Part shown: in pieces, positions 45,278 to 54,789 of the stretch
How the letters are laid out: each line of letters begins with the position of its first letter
Position numbering within the stretch: the stretch's first letter is position 1
NCBI RefSeq assembly: GCF_027257955.1
Contig: NZ_JANZNQ010000015.1
Coordinates: 39,336-103,335, forward strand
Source: Zhongshania aquatica
GTDB lineage: Bacteria > Pseudomonadota > Gammaproteobacteria > Pseudomonadales > Spongiibacteraceae
Direction of reading: 5' to 3'
DNA length: 64,000 nucleotides
Position numbers and translations under genes: made by a program
The notes under the pieces: generated by a model
Told to the model about the DNA's origin: nothing
What the model saw: the letters and a program-made list of their open reading frames with translations, nothing else
Databases searched by the model: none

Positions 45278-47122
45278 ATGCGTTATATCCTCACACTTTG
45301 CTTTTTTCTTGTTATCTCAGGCGCATTCTATGCGTTTCAGTCGCCAAGCCAGCCCAAATCAGCTGAGCCAATTAGTACAGCTATCTCGTCCCAGCCTCAT
45401 GCTATTAATGAGCTTGCGGTGGCGGAGCGCGATCTGGCTGCCCAGCAATCGATTGCAAGCGCAGTGCCAGCTCAGGAGCAGTTAATTCAGAGCGCCACAG
45501 TTAAACCGTCGGTTAGTGGTCAAACCAAAATAGAACCTGAGATGCAGCTTGTCGTTAAGCCGCGTGCTGGCGAGCTACAAATAGGAGCGCAGCGCAAATT
45601 CGCGTCTGACATGGCAATGCCGATGATGGTGCCGCCGAGCTTTGTTGCACCAGGCCATATGGCATCGAGCTATTTAGAAACGGGATATGCGCCGCAACCC
45701 GCGCCACTTGACCGCGAAAACTATAGGGCTAAAAATGAAAATCGATTCATGTCAGTGGCGCTTTCGCCGCTATCTACCTTCGGGTTAGACGTGGATTCGG
45801 CGAGCTATTCCAATGTGCGTCGCCAAATCAATCAGGGTGGTATACCGGTGCCATCCAGTGTGCGCTTGGAAGAAATGGTGAATTACTTTGATTACGGCTT
45901 TCCACCTGCCGGTGATGGCCACCCAATATCTGTAATGTCTGATTACTCCGTCGCGCCTTGGAACCCGAATCATCGCTTGGCGATGATTGGCATTAAAGCG
46001 TCGGATATTACCGAGACTAGTGATCGCGGCGCTCGCATGACGTTTTTATTGGATACCTCTGGCTCAATGAATAGCAGTGACAAGCTGCCCTTGCTGATTC
46101 GTAGTTTTCAAACGCTGCTGTCGAATTTAAAGCCGCAGGATCAGGTTGCCATCGTGACATATGCTGGTAGCGCAGGTTTAGTACTGCCACCAACTCCTGT
46201 GACGGAAAGTCGTGTTATTTATCAGGCCTTGGCGAATCTCACGGCGGGTGGATCGACAGCCGGCGGCGCGGGGATTCAGTTGGCCTATGATGTTGCGCGT
46301 AGGCAGTACGATACCCAATCTACCAACCTCGTTATTCTGGCGACCGATGGCGATTTTAATGTTGGTGTGAGTGGAGATGGCGAATTGAAAAGCATGATCG
46401 AGAAACAGCGGGAAAGCGGCGTCTTTCTTTCGGTAATCGGCATGGGTAGCGGTAATTATCAGGATGCCAAAATGCAAATTTTAGCGGAGGCAGGTAATGG
46501 CGTCGCGCATTACCTAGATTCGGATTCTGAAGCGCAGCGGTTGTTCGGTTCTGAGCTGACCAGTACTCTTCACATCGCGGCGAAAGATGTAAAAATCCAA
46601 GTTGAGTTTAATCCCGCCGCCGTCGCCCAGTATCGCTTACTTGGTTATGAATCACGGGTGATGAACGCAGAAGATTTTCGCGACGACAAAAAGGATTCCG
46701 GTGAAATCGGCGCAGGGCATTCGGTAGTCGCACTCTACGAGATTATTCCAACGGGTATTGGTGCAACACCGGATATTGAACGTCGCTACCAAACAACGCG
46801 CACTGGCGGTACTGACGCCATGGAATTGGGCTATGTGAAAGTGCGCTACAAGCAGCCAGATAGTGATAAGGGCATTGAGTTTAGCCATGCAATGACGACG
46901 AAAGCCAAGACAATGGCCGCCGCGACAGCAGATTTACAGTGGGCGTCTGCAGTGGCGGAATTGAGTCTGGTATTATCGAAATCAGAACACGCGGGGTCGG
47001 CAAGTCTTCAGGGTGCCTTGAACCGAGCCAAATCGGTAAGCTATAAGGTGACAGATGCTAAGCGTGCCGAATTTATTAGCTTGCTAGAACGACTGACTCC
47101 AACGGTAGTAGCACAAGACTGA
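45278..47122 (+). CDS. VWA-domain protein (YfbK-like) in an ECF sigma operon
   Basis: 614 residues. An N-terminal signal-anchor (residues about 2-20), a low-complexity linker, the von Willebrand N-terminal region (FMSVALSPLSTFGLDVDSAS YSNVRRQI), a VWA domain with the complete MIDAS start DTSGSM (Asp at about 259) and a C-terminal DUF3520-like part. Related proteins occur beside ECF sigma factors; the role is thought to be envelope-associated but is not established. It overlaps the anti-sigma-like gene by one base. A TGACAA...CGTTTATA stretch near 45213-45242 might be an ECF-type promoter. Confidence 0.87.
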   Translation: MRYILTLCFFLVISGAFYAFQSPSQPKSAEPISTAISSQPHAINELAVAERDLAAQQSIASAVPAQEQLIQSATVKPSVSGQTKIEPEMQLVVKPRAGELQIGAQRKFASDMAMPMMVPPSFVAPGHMASSYLETGYAPQPAPLDRENYRAKNENRFMSVALSPLSTFGLDVDSASYSNVRRQINQGGIPVPSSVRLEEMVNYFDYGFPPAGDGHPISVMSDYSVAPWNPNHRLAMIGIKASDITETSDRGARMTFLLDTSGSMNSSDKLPLLIRSFQTLLSNLKPQDQVAIVTYAGSAGLVLPPTPVTESRVIYQALANLTAGGSTAGGAGIQLAYDVARRQYDTQSTNLVILATDGDFNVGVSGDGELKSMIEKQRESGVFLSVIGMGSGNYQDAKMQILAEAGNGVAHYLDSDSEAQRLFGSELTSTLHIAAKDVKIQVEFNPAAVAQYRLLGYESRVMNAEDFRDDKKDSGEIGAGHSVVALYEIIPTGIGATPDIERRYQTTRTGGTDAMELGYVKVRYKQPDSDKGIEFSHAMTTKAKTMAAATADLQWASAVAELSLVLSKSEHAGSASLQGALNRAKSVSYKVTDAKRAEFISLLERLTPTVVAQD

Positions 47123-48021
47123 TGACTGAAAATACCGACGATTGGCTAAAACGGCTGGCTGATCCAGCCGCATGTGAAACTGAGAAAGAGCGAGTGGTCA
47201 TGGAGGCCGTTCGCTCTGGCTTGCGCGCAGCTGATTCGCCAAGCCAAACGGATCAGCTCACTCTAGAGCGTCTGCACAAACGTATCGCTGGCCAAGGCTT
47301 GTATGACCCACCGCTTGTTCGTTCCCGTCGCACACAGCTGCTTGGGTATGCTGCGGTCTTGCTGATGGGTGTCGGTTTGGTGATGACTTATACTTTTTCC
47401 AATAAGCCATTGCATGAAGCCGCGCTGCAAGTTGCAGTAGTCAGCCCTAGCGCGAGTGAATCTTACGTTAAACAATCTATGGCGCGTAAGGATGCGGTGA
47501 GTTCAGAAGAGCATGAGGCCGCTCAGGTATTTGTGTCGAAGGAGGATGATGTCTATGTTTTGGCCTCGCCAGCGGCCTCGCCAACCGCAGCACCAATGGC
47601 CGCGCCTAGGAAACCGCAGGCACTTGCTTCAGCTGTGCAGGAGCCGCCGCAAAAGCCGCCGATGGAATCGTCTCAAGGAGCATACCGTGCCAATGAGTTT
47701 GCCGCAGATAGGGCGATGGCTGAACTATCGACTTCAATTGATTCAGCGGCTAAAAATACAGGGGCTAAAAAAACAGAGATTAGAAAGTCTGTGCAGCCAG
47801 TAAAACTGGCGCTAAGCATGAATCAGTGGCAGGCCTTATACACCTTAAATCCCGAGACGCTTTCGCTCACTAAAACCGAGCAGGAGAATGTTTGGATACT
47901 TATTCTTTATGACGAGAACAGCAAGACTCAATGGATTGCTAGCTTGCCTGAGACATCGAAGGACAAGAACTGGCCGATTAATGTAGAGATTGATGTTCTG
48001 GTTGTGACTAGCGATGACTAG
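47122..48021 (+). CDS. Probable anti-sigma factor, single-pass membrane protein
   Basis: 299 residues, no strong family match seen. A cytoplasmic N-terminal part with a charged helical segment (residues 1-70), one membrane helix at about 72-92 (QLLGYAAVLLMGVGLVMTYT), an Ala/Pro-rich periplasmic linker and a C-terminal domain. The topology and its place between the VWA gene and the ECF sigma gene, overlapping both, suggest an anti-sigma factor. No zinc-binding HxxxCxxC motif is present. Confidence 0.6.
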   Translation: MTENTDDWLKRLADPAACETEKERVVMEAVRSGLRAADSPSQTDQLTLERLHKRIAGQGLYDPPLVRSRRTQLLGYAAVLLMGVGLVMTYTFSNKPLHEAALQVAVVSPSASESYVKQSMARKDAVSSEEHEAAQVFVSKEDDVYVLASPAASPTAAPMAAPRKPQALASAVQEPPQKPPMESSQGAYRANEFAADRAMAELSTSIDSAAKNTGAKKTEIRKSVQPVKLALSMNQWQALYTLNPETLSLTKTEQENVWILILYDENSKTQWIASLPETSKDKNWPINVEIDVLVVTSDD

Positions 48022-48619
48022 TTTAAGTAATGTGGAGGTAGATAGTCTCATTATCGATCTGCAATGCGGTGGTGAAGCACGTAAGCGCGCGGTAACTCAG
48101 CTCTACATTGCCTTTGCAACAAAAATCACGCAATTTCTTACGCTTCGGGGTGTGCCTTTCCATGAAGCTGAGGATGTACTGCATGAGATTTTTATTTCCT
48201 TAATCGCTCGCGCAGGCAGCTTTACGCCAATGGGGCAGGGGCGTGGCTGGGTTTGGACAGTTGTGCGATCTAAGCTCGCGGATCGCTACCGAAGCTCTCA
48301 AAAAATGGGTTCGCATTCCGCTGGTGATGACGTGGTTTCAAACTCGAATAGCGTTAATAGCGATTTTCATGTAATCGAGAACTATGGCGAAGAAGGCTAC
48401 GACGAAGATCGTTTAAAATCCTGTATAGAAGGCCAGATGGCGGCCTTTACTCGCGACCACCCTGAAGGCGCTCAAGCCTTATCTTGGGTAATGGACGACG
48501 ACTTAGATCTGCGTTCCATATCCGAGCTTTTAGGCAGAAGTTACGGTGCAACCCGTGAATTTATGAGCCAGATTAGAAGTAAGCTAAAGGTCTATATTGA
48601 TAGTTGTTTGGCAGATTAA
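48014..48619 (+). CDS. ECF-type RNA polymerase sigma factor
   Basis: 201 residues. Region 2 is recognisable (VPFHEAEDVLHEIFISLIAR then GRGWVWTVVRSKLADRYRSS) and region 4 forms the C-terminal helix-turn-helix (DLDLRSISELLGRSYGATRE FMSQIRSKLK). The linker is longer than usual, with acidic and Ser-rich residues. It overlaps the anti-sigma-like gene by eight bases. The order effector, anti-sigma, sigma is the reverse of the common sigma-first order. Confidence 0.85.
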   Translation: MTSLSNVEVDSLIIDLQCGGEARKRAVTQLYIAFATKITQFLTLRGVPFHEAEDVLHEIFISLIARAGSFTPMGQGRGWVWTVVRSKLADRYRSSQKMGSHSAGDDVVSNSNSVNSDFHVIENYGEEGYDEDRLKSCIEGQMAAFTRDHPEGAQALSWVMDDDLDLRSISELLGRSYGATREFMSQIRSKLKVYIDSCLAD

Positions 48620-48965
48620 TTTTCCAGAATCTAATGTACTTACGCCTCCTTGCGTGGAGCTTGGCCCAGTTATACTAAATAGACCTAACTTCAAATTGTC
48701 GTCTCTAGTCACAATAAAGCACCTACGAACACGTAAAATGAACACAATAGTGTTATTTTTCGTATTCATGAATGCTGTAAATCTCTTGTTCAGCTGAATA
48801 GTAAGAGCGTGATACTAACGACGGGGGCAGTGTTTTACCCTTCTGTGTAAAAGAAAACTCATCTTCTTGATCGAAGCCATGAAAACAATAATCAAAAGTG
48901 CGAACTCGTCCGAAAGGTTTTTTAGTTCGTAGACGGTTTGGCGAGAATATCAGTTGGAGCTTGTT
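48620..48965. other. Intergenic, no feature recognised
   Basis: 346 bases after the ECF sigma gene. Short open frames here have no coding character. No strong hairpin or clear promoter was seen. Confidence 0.45.
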
Positions 48966-50555
48966 GTGAGATTAGCGGGAATACTAAAAATTACGGTGAC
49001 CATAGTGTTAGCCATCACCGTCTTGATTGCTTGTCGTTCGGGTTCATCTACGTCTCAGCGGAGTGCCGCTGATGCTGATTCAAGTTCCGTGGCCACAGCG
49101 ACGGTGCCGCAGAATCTGGATCGAAGTTGTGATCTTGCGCAGTATCCCAGTGTGCAATGGACACAATGTGAACTGGCTAATTTTGCGAAGACCGCAGAAG
49201 CACCGGCTGAGCAGCTGAATCCTGCGTTTGTTCAGCGATTAACAGAGCAGTCATTGCTCAATACCCAAGATTGGTTGACGCGAGGTGTCTCTGATCCGAG
49301 TTGGTTAAGTCCGCAAGCGGGAAATACTGCGGTGCTGCCTTTGTGTACCTCCGGTGGCGTGCAGTGTGCGGCTGATCCTTTTCGCTATCCCGCCGCTGCT
49401 GGAGCAAATGGTGCGCCGTTTTATACAGACGAAGCCGAGGTAATGCCTGTTGTCTTTTATGACCGTGACTGCGCGCGATTAAGTGGTCAGGTTTGGATGC
49501 CAAGGGGCGTCTCTGACATTACAAAATTACCTAATATTGTTATTACCAACGGTTCCGTGCAAGCTCCTCAGGCCGCGTATTGGTTTGTAGTTCAACCGCT
49601 GGTTCGGGCGGGTTATATGGTTTTAACTTTCGATCCCCGCGGTCAGGGACGCTCAGATCAACAATCGCCAAATCTCCAGCAGGGTAGTAATGCCAACTTG
49701 GCGGTATTTTGGGAAGGGCAGGTTGATGCCATCGATTTCTTTCGCTCTTCTCCCGCTAAACCCTATCCTCATAATGTCGCCTGCAAGGGGACTTATCCGA
49801 CGACGATGACGGATTTTAATCCCTTTTGGAACAATCAAGACCCCAAGCGTTTAGGTATTGCGGGACACTCTGCCGGAGCCATCGGAGTATCGGTTGTTCA
49901 AGGTTATGGCGCTCAGGGTGCTGAGCCGTGGCCGGGACAGATCGATACCGAAAACCCTGTAAAAGTCGCCGTCGCTTGGGACAGTTTTGTTACGCCCGAA
50001 GGTGAGGGCCTCGCACCGCTGACGAATATCGGTGCCCCTGATCCATTGAATGCCGTGTTGTCGTCGGCTTTAACGGGGGGAGAATTACCCGCTTTTGGTC
50101 CTCGTGTACCGTCCTTAAGTTTTAGTGCGGATTATGGTTTTGCACCTTTGGCGTATACGTCGCCGCCGAATCCAGATAGTCACAACCTCGCTATGTTGCT
50201 GTGGCAAGAAGCGGGCATTCCTTTTTATTCCCTCACTTTTCAAGGTACTACCCACTTTGACTACTCTTTAATTCCCACATTTCCGTCAACTAGCTGGTGT
50301 CCTGATCCAGAGAGTGGGGCGTGTGAAGAGGGTTGGGGAGCACCTGCAATTGTGTATTACAGTGTTGCTTGGTTTGATCGCTGGTTGAAGCTTGCCGGAG
50401 AGGCGGGTTACGATGATGCGGATCAGCGATTAGTCGATGACGCAGGTTCGCAGGGGGCGATTAAAATGAGTTTCCGGTATATATCAGCGCGAGACTATTC
50501 TGATCGCTTTGGTAATTCGCAGCGCTGTGATGACATTCGTGCGGGTTGTTTGTAG
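48966..50555 (+). CDS. Lipoprotein alpha/beta hydrolase
   Basis: 529 residues from GTG 48966, chosen because GGAG (48956-48959) is six bases upstream; a TTG at 48954 is in frame. A signal ends at the lipobox VLIAC, so membrane-anchored. The alpha/beta-hydrolase core shows an oxyanion-type FDPRGQGRSDQQS, the nucleophile elbow GHSAGAIGVS and a C-terminal catalytic His candidate in QGTTHFDYS. Two Cys-containing segments (CDLAQYPSVQWTQC, CTSGGVQC) suggest disulfides. Substrate unknown; esterase or peptidase are possible. Stands alone. Confidence 0.78.
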   Translation: MRLAGILKITVTIVLAITVLIACRSGSSTSQRSAADADSSSVATATVPQNLDRSCDLAQYPSVQWTQCELANFAKTAEAPAEQLNPAFVQRLTEQSLLNTQDWLTRGVSDPSWLSPQAGNTAVLPLCTSGGVQCAADPFRYPAAAGANGAPFYTDEAEVMPVVFYDRDCARLSGQVWMPRGVSDITKLPNIVITNGSVQAPQAAYWFVVQPLVRAGYMVLTFDPRGQGRSDQQSPNLQQGSNANLAVFWEGQVDAIDFFRSSPAKPYPHNVACKGTYPTTMTDFNPFWNNQDPKRLGIAGHSAGAIGVSVVQGYGAQGAEPWPGQIDTENPVKVAVAWDSFVTPEGEGLAPLTNIGAPDPLNAVLSSALTGGELPAFGPRVPSLSFSADYGFAPLAYTSPPNPDSHNLAMLLWQEAGIPFYSLTFQGTTHFDYSLIPTFPSTSWCPDPESGACEEGWGAPAIVYYSVAWFDRWLKLAGEAGYDDADQRLVDDAGSQGAIKMSFRYISARDYSDRFGNSQRCDDIRAGCL

Positions 50556-50630
50556 CGTTACGTCCTCCCTTTTTCGCACATGGGCGTTGATTCGCTTTTC
50601 GTATGTTTATAAAAAGTGACGCGTTCATAT

Positions 50631-51002
50631 ATGGATAATCGTTCAATTCAAGTGGCGAGGTATATTCTGGGATTCAGCTGGATATATCACGGACTATTTC
50701 CAAAGTTAATAGCGGTTGCGCCATTAGAGAAGGCGTTAACAGCGACTATTGGTTTGTCTGACCATACCTCATATTTGGTGACTATTTCAGCTGGCGTACT
50801 AGAGGTTTTCTTCGGCATTCTTATAATAGTCTTCTATCAAAATTCGCGTATTATTTTGGCAAACATCGTTACGCTTGTTGTTTTGTGTATTTTTGTGGCT
50901 ATTCAAATGCCAGGCTTGTTAATCGAGGCATTTAATCCGGTAACCACTAATCTGGCTTTAATCGGCCTAAGTTATGTCCTGCTTCGTGCAAAGAGTGCAT
51001 AG
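50631..51002 (+). CDS. DoxX-like small membrane protein
   Basis: 123 residues from ATG 50631 (GTG 50616 also in frame). Four hydrophobic helices; YILGFSWIYHGLFPKLIAVA and ISAGVLEVFFGILI resemble the DoxX-like family. Function unknown. Confidence 0.65.
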   Translation: MDNRSIQVARYILGFSWIYHGLFPKLIAVAPLEKALTATIGLSDHTSYLVTISAGVLEVFFGILIIVFYQNSRIILANIVTLVVLCIFVAIQMPGLLIEAFNPVTTNLALIGLSYVLLRAKSA

Positions 51003-51066
51003 CCCGCGGCGGTACCCAACTCGTTCTAAGCCTAATGGTTAGCCTCGATAAAACTAGGGTGATTTA

Positions 51067-51264
51067 ATGAAGCTAATGTCATTGTTTATAGCGCTCATCA
51101 TGTTGGCGGGGTGCTCCAATAGAAGCCTTTATGAGGGCGTTCAGGCGAGTAATCGCAACGACTGTGCCAAGCTACAGTCACCGCAGTATGATGAATGTAT
51201 GGAAAATGCTAATCGTTCATACAATGATTATGAGCGAGAACGAAAAGAGTCTTTAGGCCACTAA
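51067..51264 (+). CDS. Small lipoprotein
   Basis: 65 residues. Signal peptide with lipobox MLAGC (Cys16), then a polar mature part with two more Cys (DCAKL, DECMENA). The mature part ends NRSYNDYERERKES. Family not recognised. Confidence 0.65.
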   Translation: MKLMSLFIALIMLAGCSNRSLYEGVQASNRNDCAKLQSPQYDECMENANRSYNDYERERKESLGH

Positions 51265-51350
51265 GGGCTAGTGCGGGTATCCCCGGCTATTATTATAGGG
51301 AATGCCTTGTTGGTCCAATGTGCTAATGAACAAGGACTTAGGTTGATCGA

Positions 51351-51803
51351 ATGAATCAAAATGGTTTGAAACCAATTGCAGTTTTTGAGGCATTAAAGGG
51401 CGTGATTGCGCTTTTGGCGAGTTTGGGGCTTCATGAGCTTGCCGGCGATAACGTCGCTCAAGTGATTGACGTGCTGGTGACTCATTTACATCTGAATCCC
51501 GCTAGCGAAATACCCAGTGTTTTCATACATGCAGCGAGCGAAGTAACTGATTCCAGAATTGTGCTTATTTCCCTCGGTGCGCTGCTGTATTCAATAATTA
51601 GATTTGTTGAAGCCTACGGCTTGTGGCACAGCCTGCGCTGGACGGAGTGGTTTGCGCTGGTCAGTGGCGGAATTTATTTGCCCTTCGAGGCATATGAGAT
51701 TGTTGTAAACTCTAACGTACTTAGCGTGGCATTGTTCGCGATCAATTTTATTATTGTGAGTTATGTCTATATCACCTTAAAAAAACAGCATGCATTACGT
51801 TAA
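51351..51803 (+). CDS. DUF2127 family membrane protein
   Basis: 150 residues. FEALKGVIALLASLGLHELA, YSIIRFVEAYGLWHSLRWTE and FALVSGGIYLPFEAYEI match the DUF2127 pattern, with about four membrane segments. Function unknown. A bidirectional terminator separates it from leuA. Confidence 0.78.
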   Translation: MNQNGLKPIAVFEALKGVIALLASLGLHELAGDNVAQVIDVLVTHLHLNPASEIPSVFIHAASEVTDSRIVLISLGALLYSIIRFVEAYGLWHSLRWTEWFALVSGGIYLPFEAYEIVVNSNVLSVALFAINFIIVSYVYITLKKQHALR

Positions 51804-51835
51804 AAGCCACGTTGGTGTTAGTCAACGTGGCTTTT
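51802..51835. terminator. Bidirectional terminator between DUF2127 gene and leuA
   Basis: AAAAGCCACGTTG (51802-51814) and CAACGTGGCTTTT (51823-51835) form a perfect 13-bp stem with an 8-base loop. A runs on one side and T runs on the other serve both converging genes. Confidence 0.9.
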
Positions 51836-51848
51836 CTAGTGCTAGTTA

Positions 51849-53540
51849 CTAGCTGGCAATACGCTCTGCTTCAACGCTGTTAGCACTAGCTTGCACTGAG
51901 GCGTTGAGAACTGCTTGCAGTGACGCAGAGATCACGTCGCGATGCTTAGCTATACCAATATAACGCTGGTTGTTAATAGACAGATGGACATAGGCAATTG
52001 CCTGTGAACTCGTTCCTTCGCCAAGGGCGTGTTCACGATAGTCCAAGATTTCAATCTTGTCGCCATACTCATTTTGCCATGCATTAACCAGCGCACTAAT
52101 AGCGCCATCACCATGACCTTGTAGCGTGGTGCTGCCATACTGGTCTTTAAAGCTAAGACTCAACACATCTTGCCCGGCATTTTCGGCGTTGTTTTGGCTA
52201 ACCGAAAAATTCTGGATGTCGATATTTCGGCTTGCCTGCAAGTAATGCTTGTCGAATAGCTCCCATATTTGCGCTGGTGTTACTTCGCCAGAGGTTTCTT
52301 CGGCGCGTGCTTGCACCATGCGACTGGCGTCTATTTGCAGCCAGCGCGGCAGTTGCAGACCGTAGTCATTTTCCAATACCCAGCTAACACCGCCTTTGCC
52401 CGATTGGCTGTTGATGCGAATAACCGCTTCATAGCTGCGGCCAAGATCGGCGGGATCTATGGGCAGATACGCGACCTGCCAATGCTCGTCTTCCTGTTGT
52501 TTGCTAAGGCATTTGCGAATGGCATCTTGATGGCTGCCTGAAAACGCCGTGAATACCAGTTCGCCCGCGTAGGGGTGACGGGGATGCAAAGGAATTGCGG
52601 TGCAGTGTTCTACCACCGCAATGATTTCATCCATGTCAGCCAGTTTTAGGCCTGGATCTACACCTTGGCTGTACAGATTCATCGCCATCGTCACAATGTC
52701 CATATTACCGGTGCGCTCGCCATTCCCCAGCAGCGTGCCTTCTACACGGTCTGCGCCCGCCATAACGGCCAATTCACCAGCCGCGACGCCACAGCCGCGA
52801 TCATTGTGGGTATGTACCGACACCGTAATATCTTTGCGATAGCGCGTGTTGCGGCAGAACCACTCAACTTGGTCGGCAAACACGTTTGGGCTGGCACACT
52901 CCACGGTTGCCGGTAGGTTGATGATGATGGGGTTGCCACTGTCCCGCCACTCGGCAATAACGGCGTCGCTGATTTCGACCGCAAACTCAATTTCGGTGCT
53001 GCTGAAGCTCTCGGGGGAATATTGGAATGACCAGTTGGTCTCCGGCTGACGGCTGGCGTATGCCTTCACCCACTTAGCACCCTGAACCGCAATGTCGATA
53101 ATGCCTTGCTTATCCAGACCAAAAACCCGTTCGCGTTGAACTGGACTGGTGGAGTTATAAACATGAACGATGGCATTTTTCGCGCCTTTCAGTGCTTGGT
53201 AACTGCGGGCAATCAACTCTTCGCGGGCCTGGGTGAGCACTTGTATCGTCACATTGTCTGGAATGCGATCTCCCTCGATCAGCTCCCGTACAAAGTCGAA
53301 ATCAGGTTGCGACGCAGCGGGAAAACCCACTTCAATTTGGGTGAAGCCCAGTTTGACCAGTAGGTCCCACATGCGGAGTTTTTGTTGTACGTTCATGGGC
53401 TCAACCAAAGCCTGATTGCCATCGCGTAAATCGACCGAACACCACTGCGGTGTTTGCTCGATGGTATTGTTGGGCCATTTACGGTCTGGCAGAACGATGG
53501 TTGGCGTTGGCTGGTATTTGCGGTGGTTGAACTCGCCCAT
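51849..53540 (-). CDS. leuA: 2-isopropylmalate synthase, type 2
   Basis: 563 residues, the length of LeuA type 2. Metal and substrate motifs include WCSVDLRDGNQALVEPM, the VSVHTHNDRGCGVAAGEL HxH motif and LLGNGERTGNMDIVTMAMNL. The C-terminal allosteric LeuA-dimer domain (from about 420) is present, so leucine feedback is expected. It condenses acetyl-CoA and 2-oxoisovalerate in leucine synthesis. Ribosome binding site AGGAAA precedes the ATG. Divergent from an Lrp-type regulator. Confidence 0.97.
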   Translation of the reverse strand: MGEFNHRKYQPTPTIVLPDRKWPNNTIEQTPQWCSVDLRDGNQALVEPMNVQQKLRMWDLLVKLGFTQIEVGFPAASQPDFDFVRELIEGDRIPDNVTIQVLTQAREELIARSYQALKGAKNAIVHVYNSTSPVQRERVFGLDKQGIIDIAVQGAKWVKAYASRQPETNWSFQYSPESFSSTEIEFAVEISDAVIAEWRDSGNPIIINLPATVECASPNVFADQVEWFCRNTRYRKDITVSVHTHNDRGCGVAAGELAVMAGADRVEGTLLGNGERTGNMDIVTMAMNLYSQGVDPGLKLADMDEIIAVVEHCTAIPLHPRHPYAGELVFTAFSGSHQDAIRKCLSKQQEDEHWQVAYLPIDPADLGRSYEAVIRINSQSGKGGVSWVLENDYGLQLPRWLQIDASRMVQARAEETSGEVTPAQIWELFDKHYLQASRNIDIQNFSVSQNNAENAGQDVLSLSFKDQYGSTTLQGHGDGAISALVNAWQNEYGDKIEILDYREHALGEGTSSQAIAYVHLSINNQRYIGIAKHRDVISASLQAVLNASVQASANSVEAERIAS

Positions 53541-53846
53541 GATCTGAATTTCCTTTTTCCTAAAGTCTTTAGTTGATGGCGGAGCCCGGTGTGCCGGGCG
53601 TTATACCGTGTCTTTTCATTCACTTTTTGTAAAAGTGTGTGTTTTCGTGCGCGCTGATTGCGGGGTGTTGCCTTCAGTTCGACGTTCTTTGTAGAGCGGT
53701 AACTCCACGGTTCCCAGTATAGGACGGAGGCATTGGCATGGGATTGCGAAGTTGTGCGTGGTTTTGAATTAATTAATTCATTTATTGCTTAAAAATATAT
53801 ATTAATAGAATATAATGCTGATCATATTGATATTATTGGAATTATA
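53541..53846. other. Divergent region leuA / Lrp-type gene
   Basis: 306 bases. GCCCGG/CCGGGC (53584-53599, loop TGTG) forms a stable hairpin in the leuA leader. The half next to the Lrp-type gene is extremely AT-rich with a TATAAT near 53810. A leucine-rich leader peptide is not evident. Confidence 0.5.
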
Positions 53847-54326
53847 ATGAATATCGACGGCTATGATAGACGAATTCTAGAAGCCCTGCAGGACGACGGG
53901 CGCTTGAGTAATCAGGACTTGGCTGACCGCATTGGGCTGTCGCCATCGCCCTGTTTACGGAGGGTCAGGCGTCTAGAGGAGGCGGGATTTATCGGCGCCT
54001 ACCGCGCGGTGCTAAATGCCCGTGCACTTGGGCTAAGCCTTATGGCCTTTATTAATATAAGTATGGATAGGCATACACCTGAACGGTTCGAGAATTTTGA
54101 GCGCCACATCGGAGAGCTCCCCGAGGTCTTGGAGTGTCATTTAATTACCGGGCAGGCAGCAGATTACCTGTTGAAAGTGATTGTGGCTGATATGGACGGT
54201 TTTCAGGCGCTGTTACTGAATAAGATCACTCGAATAGATGGAGTTACCGGCGTACACTCAAGTTTTGTGATGAAGTCGCCGGTGAACAAAACCTCACTGC
54301 CCTTGTTGTCGTCGCAAACGGGATAA
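53847..54326 (+). CDS. Lrp/AsnC family transcriptional regulator
   Basis: 159 residues. N-terminal AsnC helix-turn-helix (DRRILEALQDDGRLSNQDLA DRIGLSPSPCLRRVRRLEEA) and C-terminal RAM domain (LPEVLECHLITGQADYLLKV-like). Members respond to amino acids. Divergence from leuA suggests, but does not prove, control of leuA or itself. Confidence 0.92.
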   Translation: MNIDGYDRRILEALQDDGRLSNQDLADRIGLSPSPCLRRVRRLEEAGFIGAYRAVLNARALGLSLMAFINISMDRHTPERFENFERHIGELPEVLECHLITGQAADYLLKVIVADMDGFQALLLNKITRIDGVTGVHSSFVMKSPVNKTSLPLLSSQTG

Positions 54327-54378
54327 TGTTGTCAGTTTGGTGACGTTATATTGCGTAATTACGCCTAGAAGGGGAGTC

Positions 54379-54744
54379 ATGGATAAGATCTTTGTAGCAA
54401 ATCTTGATGATATTAAAACTGACACGCTGTTAAGTAAAAATATTAACGGACATAAAGTGCTGCTAAGTAAAATTAAAGGTCAGCTTTGTGCGGTAGAAAA
54501 TCGTTGTCCGCATCTAGGGCTGCCATTGGCCAAGGGTGAAGTCTGTGACGGTGCCGTCGTTTGCCCTTTCCACGGTTCAAGTTTTGATTTACTAAGCGGC
54601 GCAAATGTCGATTGGACAAATGCCTTTTTTGGTATGCCAATGCCGGGTTGGACACATAAGCTTATCGCCTTGGGTAAGTCCCCCGCGGCCTTAAAAACCT
54701 ACAAATTAGAATGTGAAGGCGAGCAAGTTTTTATACACCTTTAA
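54379..54744 (+). CDS. Rieske [2Fe-2S] ferredoxin-like protein
   Basis: 121 residues from ATG 54379 with GGGGAG before it. The cluster ligands are C43-P-H45 (NRCPHLGLPLA) and C62-P-F-H65 (VVCPFHGSSFD), the C-x-H...C-x2-H Rieske pattern. Likely a soluble electron carrier. It stands alone here; the Rieske oxygenase at 60084 is 5 kb away and a functional link is speculative. Confidence 0.88.
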   Translation: MDKIFVANLDDIKTDTLLSKNINGHKVLLSKIKGQLCAVENRCPHLGLPLAKGEVCDGAVVCPFHGSSFDLLSGANVDWTNAFFGMPMPGWTHKLIALGKSPAALKTYKLECEGEQVFIHL

Positions 54745-54789
54745 GGTATAAAGTTTAGATGGCGCCAAGTTGGCGTATTAGGGAGCAAG

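Noticed and set aside
53393..53623. Leader peptide or overlapping gene before leuA on the minus strand
   Set aside because: The frame overlaps the conserved leuA start, has no good ribosome binding site and is not leucine-rich; the hairpin at 53584-53599 alone does not make an attenuator.
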